From positions 72,797,501 through 72,861,500 of the forward strand of contig CM032228.1 of the NCBI GenBank assembly GCA_019009955.1: DNA of 64,000 nucleotides, in the 5' to 3' direction. This stretch comes from Riptortus pedestris. Its lineage: Eukaryota; Arthropoda; Insecta; Hemiptera; Alydidae. The notes under the pieces were generated by a model that did no database searches, had not been told where the DNA came from, and was given only the letters and a program-made list of their open reading frames with translations. This document shows, piece after piece, positions 55,920 through 64,000 of this stretch (positions are counted from its first letter, which is position 1; each line of letters starts with the position of its first letter). The position numbers and the translations under genes are program-made.

Positions 55920-56372
55920 TGAAGGAACATTAACAACATATTCTCATACCTAAACAAAATTCAAATATACGACAAAATTTAACATAGAAATTAAGTAAGT
56001 TGTGTACAACAAGATTTCAAATTATATGCATTAATTGTATTATATGCATTTGTACACATGTGTATGTATATATATGCTTTATAAATTTATTAGATACCCT
56101 GAAGGAGGAAATTAGCCATTCATTACCATTTTCAGTCATTCATTTCATATAAATCATTCACCAACTATGCTCAACGCCAAATTTCTTTTTCCTATTTATT
56201 CTGAATGTTTACTTATTTTACATATGATATTTGTTATTGGTTTTTGGTATTTGTTATATATATTTCTTGTTATATCTTATTGATTTTACTTTTGTTATTT
56301 CACTTTGTACAAATTTGACTTTTGAAAGTGCAAATCACCTTTGATGTAATGTCCATAAATAAATAAATCTAA
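55920..56372 (+). mobile_element. LINE-like 3' tail, family U copy 2
   Basis: Partner of 19260-19847: AATATACGACAAAATTTAAC, AACAAGATTTCAAATTATAT, ACCCTGAAGGAGGAAATTAG, ATCATTCACCAAC, CACCTTTGATGTAATGTCC and the terminal ATAAATAAATAAATC. It is non-coding and the element class is inferred from the tail only. Confidence 0.55.
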
Positions 56373-56801
56373 TCCGTTTTTCCCAATTACCCACCACTTT
56401 GGGGGGAGTTCCCCCTACTTATGTTAATAACTTTTTTTATTGTTTGGAGAAATGAAAAAAATTATGATAACCTTTACGTTTATTCTGAGTGGCTATAGAC
56501 CCGAAAAAGCCTAAAATACGTACATAAGGAGCTAGATTTTAGTGGAAAATGAAAAAAAAAATCATTAAAAGTGAAAAAAAAAAATCATTAAAAGTGATCA
56601 AGTTTTTAATTGTTTCACTTCTTTCTCACATATTCCAGCCCCCAGTCTACCACACCCTCCCCCAAGATAATTCAAACGACATTCTGTATGAATAAAGTAT
56701 TATAACGTTATTAATATTGTTAAACCGAGGAAAGCATAGTTCTGTACCAAAATTCAAATAATATGATTATATTACATGCACATGACAGGAGTAACTTACA
56801 G
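56373..56801. other. AT-rich stretch with a short tandem duplication
   Basis: At 56548-56597 a ~22-bp unit (GTGAAAAAAAAAATCATTAA) is repeated twice. No gene. Confidence 0.45.
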
Positions 56802-57165
56802 AAAAGTCCGTCACGCAGGGGCTGTGTAAATTGAGTAGATTTTCCACATGTGTCACGTATTTGTATTATAAAAACATAAAAGTTCAATGAGAACAATATT
56901 TGGTATTTAGGCTTAAAATAAAATGGTTCCTGATATAACAGCTTATTGTGAATATGACACGAGTAGGTGTAATGGTTCACTTTAGGCCGAAAACTAAAAA
57001 ATGCAATTATCTCGGCTATTAATCAAGTTATTGAAAATGACTTACATAGCAACATTTATAGAATATTGCATTTGTAATAAGATTGTTTCTATGCAATTGT
57101 TTGACCCAGCGCAAATAACGGAGATATAAAGAATTCTCGATACTTCTCCTATAAACCCCAACAAA
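56802..57165 (-). mobile_element. Family H 3' portion
   Basis: AAAAGTCCGTCACGCAGGGG with hairpin (one change), GTAGATTTTCCACATG, GAACAATATTTGGTATTTAGG, ATAACAGCTTATTG, then most of one module up to CTATAAACCCC. Confidence 0.7.
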
Positions 57166-57953
57166 TATTAAAAATATATAGTAACAATAATACCTACAAT
57201 AACTAAAATATGTAACAGCAATTAGGAAGTCTGTACTACACTGGTGCTCTTAATACATCAAAGGACGGAACACTAATGACGTATGGCATATCAATTAAAT
57301 AAGAAATAATTTTGTATAATGATAGGAGAAAATAAACGGTATATACCTGAAACATAATCTTAAAGCATTCATATTATTTAATAATTAATAAATTCAAAAT
57401 GGATTGAGTTAATTTGTTTTGTTGTACTTTTTTTGGAGTAGTAGTCCAGACAGCTGTTAATTTATGAAAGCGACAGCAAACTTAGCAAATATTTGAACTA
57501 TAAGGGTTTTATTGACATATACATATTATTTCTAAACACAGACCGGTACAATAACTCAAGCGGGAACCGTAACTACGTTTCATATTTAATCCCTAGACAT
57601 TTATTCTGATGGCAGTATATCAAAACGGAAACTAAAACAGACTTCCTCATAGAGTGAGGGGGGATAAACAGTGCAAAGAACAAAATGTTCGGATTAGGGC
57701 AGAATTAATGCTAGAATTATGACTGTTAGGGGGAATTAGAAGAGCTCACACCCCAAATACATAATCTCCAAAACGACATTCTGTTTAATATGTAGTGAGC
57801 CTGCCTCTTTATTAATTCCACACCAATAAATTTATAGCACATTTCATTTATGAATAATGGTAACAAATTTCTGTCTGTTCAACCAACTAGACAATTGGAT
57901 AGATTTCTTCCACCAGAGTTTTAAATTAATATAAGCAGAGAACACATAATTTA
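57166..57953. other. AT-rich non-coding stretch
   Basis: No repeat family, no domain-bearing frame. Confidence 0.4.
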
Positions 57954-58553
57954 AAAATTCCGACTAGCAGGGGCTGTGTAAACTAAACAGGTTTCCCACG
58001 TGCCTCAAGTATTTCCATTTGTCTCATCGACGTTTCAATGAAAAAAATACTTTGTATTTAGCCTTCAAATAAAGTGCTTCATGATATAACAGCTTATTGT
58101 AAATATGACATGAGTTGGAGTGGGGGTTTTCTGAAGGCCGAAAACTAAAAAATGCTAATATCTCGGTTAATAATTAAGATAGTTTTTTCACTATTGTTGT
58201 TCAAATAAGATTTGGCCCTATACAATTTTTCGATCCGACTCATAATAACGGAAATATTTTGAATTTACTAAATTCCCTCCTCTACCCCCCCCCTCACCCC
58301 AGTGACCGATTTAAGTCTTTAGCGAACTTGATCTTTATTTTTGCATAAAACGTTTAAATATTAAGTTTGATAACAATCAAACAAAAATTGCGTTATTTGC
58401 TGTAAAAATGTTAACAGACAAATATAAATATATAATTTGAACGGACCACATTTTCGTCATCTCCTAGATTAAGATCGATGGACATTTTTTCTAAAGGCAA
58501 ATTTTCAAAAATGGCGTCATGAGTCGACCTCAATAGAGGAAAATCAGCTAACA
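57954..58553 (-). mobile_element. Family H, nearly complete
   Basis: Decayed hairpin (CCGACTAGCAGGGGCTG), CAGGTTTCCCACGTG, CTTCAAATAAAGTGCTTC, one module, TGTTAACAGACAAATATAAATA (microsatellite almost lost), TTTGAACGGACCACATTTTCG, GAGTCGACCTCAATAG and a shortened 5' end. Confidence 0.75.
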
Positions 58554-58683
58554 AATATTTTGATCCTGATATATATCAAATGGAAATAATCAGCAACTAT
58601 TGGGTCAATATTGCTTTGCATGTCAAAATTATATGCTAAAATGTTTATGTTAGGCAAAAATGGGTTTAATTATATTTTAATAA

Positions 58684-58806
58684 GCGTTGCATTTAATCTC
58701 ACATGGTAATCCTCGAGTGGCGAGTTCGATTTCCGCCTGGGCAAGGGATTTTTCCCAATTATCCTTAGTAGCAAAAAGTGGACGTTAATAAATAATAATA
58801 ATAATA
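58684..58806 (+). mobile_element. Family S SINE, truncated and internally deleted, 12-bp TSD
   Basis: It starts at GCGTTGCATTTAATCTCAC and retains the B box GAGTTCGATTTCCGCC. It loses the central 80-90 bp, then ends GTGGACGTTAATAAATAATAA. ATATTTTAATAA lies at 58672-58683 and 58807-58818. Confidence 0.85.
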
Positions 58807-58899
58807 ATATTTTAATAATAACAGAAATAATTATGTTCTGATTTTTTATTTTAAGCATGTGTTATATTGTGACTTAATTAATCACTCTAAATCGAAAAT

Positions 58900-59123
58900 G
58901 GGGCTCAGGTTAGCCATGCGAGTTAAAGCGTTGACCTTTATCTCACATGGCAAACCTAGAGTGGCGAGTTCGATTCCTTGGCAAAGGAAATTATTTAGTG
59001 ACGAAATTCATTAAATAACGTCCTAAAATCCCACCCTGGCTAGAAAAGGGTGGTAACCTGTAGATAACCCGTCCCGATTAGCCTAAGTTGCAAAAAGTGG
59101 ATGTTAATAAATAATAATAATAA
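58900..59123 (+). mobile_element. Family S SINE, full length, 12-bp TSD
   Basis: GGGGCTCAGGTTAGCCATGC, AGTTAAAGCGTTGACC, B-box region GAGTTCGATTCC, AGTGACGAAATTC, GGCTAGAAAAGGGTGGTAAC, AACCCGTCCCGATTAGCC, GTGGATGTTAATAAATAATA. The direct repeat TAAATCGAAAAT lies at 58888-58899 and 59124-59135. It lies about 80 bp after another SINE of the same orientation. Confidence 0.92.
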
Positions 59124-59135
59124 TAAATCGAAAAT

Positions 59136-60917
59136 TTGTAGGAATTTCTTATATGAGTGGAAACATTCAAATCTATAAATATAACAAGAAAATAATACAT
59201 ACTTTTCGATTGTAAATTCATTATTATATTTTGTAAATTCATTAGTTCACGATGTTGTAAGTAAACTTCCCTAATTTACGTGGTGACCAGTTAGTGGGTT
59301 ATTAAGATTTTGAACTGTACTTCTTATATGTTCGAATAAAATTAGGAAGCCAATCCACTCACAAAAAAAAAAAAAAAAAAAAAAAAAAAACGTTTATTTG
59401 GTCTCGCAGAATAAAAGTATGTACTTATTCACACAATATTTTTTAAATGAATAGTCAAAAAAGTTCACTACTTACAGAAGAAACAAAGGTAAAAGAGTCC
59501 GAAATTTTAAAATGCCACAAAAAACTGTTGATGAACACATTGAACTGGCTGTGGTCTGATATGTATGAATTCAGACTGTGGACTGGTAGATGACCGATGA
59601 TAATGAAAAAGAATATTGATAAGACCACATTATCTACACCCCGCACAAAAAATTAGTACGATAGTTCATGACCTTATTTTTTTTATTCGTTATTAAAAAG
59701 AAACTTATTTATATTAAAATAATAAATAGAATTATTTCACAACAAATTTTTACTGAAGTTATTTTTAACACTAATGGAAAATTTGGACCTTGAGTAACAA
59801 AATCCTGCACAATAGGGAATATAAATGAACTCAGTATTAATATGGCTAGAAAAATTGAATGAAAATGACAATATCATTTTGGTTGAAGTTTTTAATGACA
59901 AGACTTTTTTTTTATTTTTCCTGTTTTCCACGCAGAGTATCCCTCTAACGTGGGAATTTATTTGAATGTTGTGGGCTCCATCCTTTGGATGCTACACACA
60001 TAGACTTTCGGAAGTAAAAACAAACAGAAAACCTTGCAATTACTGAGGCACTGAAAACAATGCAACACATTTCAAGTGACAGGGAGACTAGTATAATCTA
60101 CAAGGGCAGCAAAATTAACATAGACCGCATTTACAATAACGAAAACCATAACGAATACCGTAGACTGAAGAGATCGGAAGGTTAATTACACTATGTAGAC
60201 AGAAAAATGTAATAGAGGACAAGACTTATGAATTAAATGACAGGTAAAGGATGGTCTTTTGTTGGGGAACAATATCACCATATAATTAGGTAATACAAAT
60301 CTATCCATTAACAAAAAAAAATAAAACTACATAATAATTTTACTCGTTTCCTGACTTAATATGCGTCATAATGAAAGTAATATGTATGGAAAACATGATA
60401 AAACAGCAACATTACACACACACTCACATATATGTATATGTATAATAGCCCTTTATGTGGATGTTCCGAATCTAAACCTCCAATTACTAAGGGAATAAAT
60501 AGGTTCTATTGATTCGATAAAATAAAATTACTATTTGAAAAGTCGGAAATATTAACATATGTTTGACCGAATATTCAAAGTGGGGTGGAGGGTCTTCTAA
60601 GTATTAATATTTTAAATAAAATTATTGCAAGTTTTAGCCCAGTCATACTGATCTCCAAGGATGGATGGATGAAATGGAAAATAATCAAAGGCTAGGCCTT
60701 CTAAAGGAGTGATTCTGAAATTTAAAAAAAACAAAACAAAAAACAGACTTTGATTTACATTCTACTTTTGATGTTTTCATTTATTTGTACAGTTGATTAA
60801 CATTTTAGAGTTCTTGTTGAATGAATAAATAAGCACGCGATTATGGTATTCACAGTAACTAACATAATAATAACACACTTATCCCAAAATAATGATTCAA
60901 TTTTGGGATAAATAATA
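59136..60917. other. AT-rich stretch with poly-A run
   Basis: A poly-A run of about 30 lies at 59361-59390. Short frames have no domain. A 12-bp stem (TTATCCCAAAAT) with a 9-nt loop lies at 60879-60911, just before the hAT element at 60926. Confidence 0.4.
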
Positions 60918-60925
60918 AACTTAAT

Positions 60926-61435
60926 CAGGGATTTCCAAACTATTTTTGGGCAAGAGACCCCTTTTCCAAAATGAATTGATACCTGGGACCCACCCCACAG
61001 CCAAATTATTTTAAAATTTCTATATCTAGTTTTTTTTTCCTATTGAGTTAGAAATTTATAAACTTTGCGGTTGGTTAAGTGAGTAAACTTGGCATCATTT
61101 TCGCATAAAAATTTAACAAAATAAATAAACAAAATTTAGTAAATATCAAACGTAATTAATAGTTTTTAATATAAATTACGTAAAAATACTTTAATAGATA
61201 ATTATTAAAAAAAACCCATTAAAATCGCATATTAAAGATTACAAAATTCAGTAACCTGGTGACTTTCTAGCAATCTAGCTAAATCGGGTTCAATATTGGT
61301 GTGTCAGAGCTTTAAATAGTTATTCTTATTACAAGTTGGTACACGTAACACAACTTGTTCAGTATCTTGAAAGTTTCAATAAGGAGTCGAGATACTGACC
61401 TCATCGGCTCCCAAAATCAGTTTTTGGAATCCCGG
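60926..61435. mobile_element. Non-autonomous hAT-like element, ~510 bp
   Basis: The left end CAGGGATTTCCAAACTATTT, followed by GGGCAAGAGACCCC, is the familiar hAT/Charlie-type terminus. The right end reverse-complemented reads CCGGGATTCCAAAAACTGAT. Flanking octamers AACTTAAT (60918-60925) and AACTAAAT (61436-61443) match at 7 of 8 positions, as expected for an aged 8-bp duplication. No transposase frame. Confidence 0.65.
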
Positions 61436-61443
61436 AACTAAAT

Positions 61444-61704
61444 GAACTAAGTTGGCTGTCGTTTTGGGATTTTAAACTTATTTTGATATTCTATTGACGC
61501 AGCGGTACTGTTTAATGTGGTGAACTAAAACAGAATGCTTTTATTAGTGAAATGTTTTTGTTGCTTAAGACATGCACTCACAATGACATTACTGTTAGAA
61601 CTAAAACTTAACCTCATTAAACAAGAGACCACTGTATGTTATATGTTTTAACATCTGGTACCTACTGATCTATTTACTGAACAGGTACAAAGGGAAACTA
61701 ATAG
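61444..61704. other. AT-rich non-coding spacer
   Basis: Nothing recognisable. Confidence 0.4.
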
Positions 61705-62274
61705 AAAAAAGTCCGTCACGCAGGGGCTGCGTAAACTAAGCAGATTTTCCACGTGAAGTTTTACAATAGAAAAATGTCACGAGAGCGTTACGAAAACACT
61801 AGCTTTTGGCGGGAAACTCACTCTCGTCCATTATCCGCTTACATTTGATAAAAGACCAAATATCTCGGTTAATATTCAAGATAGAGAATAAATAATATAA
61901 CAATATTATAGTAAATGTAATTTGCAATAAGATTGATTCTATACAATTTTTCGATCCGACGTATAGTAACGGAGACATTTCGAAAATCCTCCGCTCAAAC
62001 CCCCCTCCCCCCTTCCCACTGGTCCGATTTCAGCCATTAACGAACTTGATCTGTTTTTTTTTGCATAAAACGTTTAAATATCGAGTTTGGTAACGATCAA
62101 ACAAAAATTGCGACCGCTAGAGCGTTAACAGACAAATGTATATATAATTTTGAACGAACCTCATTCTCGTCATCTCTTGGGTAGGATCGATGAACATTTG
62201 AATTTTTTTTTTGAATATCGTGTCATGAGTACGACCTCAATAGCTGATTTCCATGATGGGAAATCTGCTAAAAA
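61705..62274 (-). mobile_element. Family H, full-length short-type copy
   Basis: This is the best minus-strand reference: AAAAAAGTCCGTCACGCAGG, perfect hairpin, AAGCAGATTTTCCACGTG, the TTTTGGCGGGAAACTCAC short-type segment, one module with C block (61998-62016), ATGTATATATAATTTTGAACG (microsatellite of only about 5 units), and the right-end 5' palindrome remnant GATTTCCATGATGGGAAATC. About 570 bp. Confidence 0.82.
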
Positions 62275-63214
62275 GGGTGAAAAGAATTTTTGAAAATTTA
62301 GCCCAGTAATCCAAAAAGTAAGGTTTGCATAGATTCAGAAGTTTTGATAACTATAAGAACTTACTTGTCTTTCCTACATTAATTAGATAATTTGAGATCT
62401 GAATTAATATAACCAATGTATATTTTTGATGAGTTAATTTTTTTTGTACGCGGATATTAATATTCCCGGAAGACAGAACTGAGACAAATGGCAAATCAGA
62501 GCGTAGGCCTGCTATGAATTAAAAGCAAAGAGTAAATAAATCTAAGGAGCGATCTGCTGTGAATAATTCATTAGTGAACGAGAGAGAGAGTGAGATAGGA
62601 GTGTCGAAGATGGCCGGCGATTTGTCACATTTAGCCTCCAGGCCATAAGTTAGTTGCGCCACTCTCCTAATGCCCTAGCTGGCGAGACTCCTATCTGGGG
62701 AGGTAAAAGGTTTACCAACCACCCCTCGGCTCACAACTATGGGCTAAAAGAAAGCTGTTGTCGTTGGATACGGTCTCTGGACAAACGGCGCACCACTACC
62801 TATAACCTACAGCTGGAGAAATTATGACGGCACTGTATCTATGGCCTCTGCACTATATCGATTTTATCAAACATTGCTTCCGATCGTTTGTCTCCCAGGG
62901 CACCAGAGTCTTAATGGGTTCCACTCAAGGATGGGGCAAGTACCATCCTACTGTCTTGCCGTTAATATAACCACCCGTAGTAGCTGTAGCATAGTTACAG
63001 TCAGTGGCTTTCATCGCCTTCTCAAATGACTTGCAGAAAGGACATTGAAAAATGGCTCTCAGATGGTAATACGATTAATACAGGCGAATGAAGCCGTGCC
63101 CATGTTGGATACACTCTAGGAAGAAATTGTTAAAACGCTTTTACTAAAGTTCAACTGAACCAAGCATATTCCTATTCAAATTTGACTGCACAAGACAGAG
63201 GTAACTTATAGAAT
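62275..63214. other. Single-copy island and AT-rich flanks
   Basis: 62580-63060 is of balanced composition with no repeats. A 62-codon frame at 62841-63029 has no domain. It could be regulatory or just unique DNA. Confidence 0.25.
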
Positions 63215-63647
63215 AGTCCGTCCCGCCGATTTGAGTGAAATTTCAATGAGAACAATATTTGGTATTTAGACTTCAAATAAAGAGCTTCATAATATAACAG
63301 CTTATTGTTGATATAACGTGAGTAGGAGTGGGGGTTTACTGAAGGCCGAAACTAAAAATGCTAATATCTTGGTTAATAATGAAGATAGTAAATAATCCTA
63401 CATAACAACATTTATAGAACTTACATTTGCAATAAGATTGGTTCTATGCGATTTTTTGATCCGACCCATAATTCCGGAAATATTAAGAATTTTCGATTCT
63501 ATCCCTATAAACCTTCTTCCCCCACTCGTCGGATTTCATCCATTAACGAACTCAATCTTTAATTTTATGTAAACCGATTAAATATCGAGTTTGGTAACGA
63601 TCTAACAAAAATTGCGACCACTAGAGCGTTATCAGACAAGTGTATGT

Positions 63648-63682
<35 letters not shown>

Positions 63683-63694
63683 CACGCACGCACG

Positions 63695-63741
<47 letters not shown>

Positions 63742-63826
63742 ACGGACCACATTTTCGTTATCTCTTGGGTAGGATCGATGGACATTTGAAGAAACGTTTT
63801 GAAAATCTCGTCATGAGTACTGAATA
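63215..63826 (-). mobile_element. Family H copy with (CA)n in place of (TA)n
   Basis: 3' end AGTCCGTCCCGCCGATTTG (hairpin and subterminal motif deleted), CAATATTTGGTATTTAGAC, ATAACAGCTTATTG, one module, GACCACTAGAGCGTTATCAG, then (CA)n at 63650-63734 exactly where other copies have (TA)n, TTTTCAACGGACCACATTTTCG and a truncated 5' end. Confidence 0.78.
63650..63734. repeat. (CA)n microsatellite inside family H
   Basis: About 85 bp, with a GCACGCACGCACG interruption. It occupies the family's fixed internal microsatellite position. Confidence 0.96.
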
Positions 63827-64000
63827 GAGAGGATATAGATAGTTCAATAGCTCTTTTGGGGCTCGGGTAAGCCTCAGAGTGGGCCAGAAATCGGCTTGAG
63901 TACTCTTACTTGAACCTTGGGCAGTGACCATCTTTAGAATAACAAATTAACATAAAAACCCCAATATCCATTGCAAATAGTGTTACTAGATATAATAAAA

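Overview
This window looks like eukaryotic, AT-rich, non-coding DNA from an invertebrate, most likely an arthropod and probably an insect. The evidence is long dinucleotide microsatellites, 5'-truncated non-LTR retrotransposons, a tRNA-derived SINE with target-site duplications, a BEL/Pao-like LTR, hAT-type elements and two kinds of rolling-circle repeat. I found no intact protein-coding gene, no tRNA or rRNA gene, no CRISPR array and no bacterial-style operon. Almost all longer open frames are low-complexity (microsatellite-encoded) or antisense frames inside repeats. The species cannot be named from the sequence alone.

The dominant content is one interspersed repeat, called family H here. 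By my hand-drawn boundaries there are about 34 copies or fragments covering roughly 18-19 kb. Its 5' end is a near-perfect palindrome containing AGCAGATTTCCC. A microsatellite (usually TA, sometimes GT or CA) lies about 130 bp in. A G-rich block follows. Its 3' end repeats the motif inverted (GGGAAATCTGCT), then has a stem-loop (ACGCAG-CCC-CTGCGT) and GACGGACTTTTT. This layout of subterminal inverted repeats, internal microsatellite and 3' hairpin is that described for DINE-1/HINE elements, the non-autonomous relatives of Helentrons. A short type (about 0.6-0.8 kb) and a long type (about 0.9-1.2 kb) occur. The long type carries two diverged copies of the same ~170-bp module.

A second family (S) is a ~220-bp SINE with a tRNA-Leu-like head (A and B boxes) and an (AATAAT)n tail. 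Eleven copies were found, eight of them with exact 9-16 bp target-site duplications. Other elements are three LINE ORF2 C-terminal remnants (3.5, 34.7 and 54.5 kb), an unclassified LINE-like 3' tail family (19.3 and 56 kb), a solo LTR (7.2-8.3 kb), two non-autonomous hAT elements with 8-bp duplications (21.9 and 60.9 kb) and one canonical Helitron (28.5-29.6 kb, 5'-TC...CTAG-3'). Several are nested: SINE in H (0.8 kb), hAT in H (21.9 kb) and Helitron in the microsatellite of an H copy (28.5 kb). The nesting gives a relative time order.

Between the repeats lie more balanced-composition, apparently single-copy islands: 10.3-10.5, 17.0-17.3, 20.1-20.6, 23.1-23.5, 25.3-26.0, 32.5-32.9, 35.1-35.5, 36.9-37.4, 40.1-40.7, 45.8-46.4, 47.5-48.1 and 62.6-63.1 kb. 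They have short homeodomain-, E-box-, Sox- and Fox-like words and could be conserved regulatory sequence near a developmental gene. That is inference. The longest stretch without family H (about 35.9-44.7 kb) contains two of these islands.

Other structures worth attention are a 49-bp palindrome at 2.16 kb, a 224-bp hairpin with 76-bp arms at 6.6 kb, a head-to-head pair of H copies at 8.9-10.1 kb, a three-module internal array in the Helitron, and two unexplained antisense open frames (4.0-4.2 and 15.35-15.74 kb).
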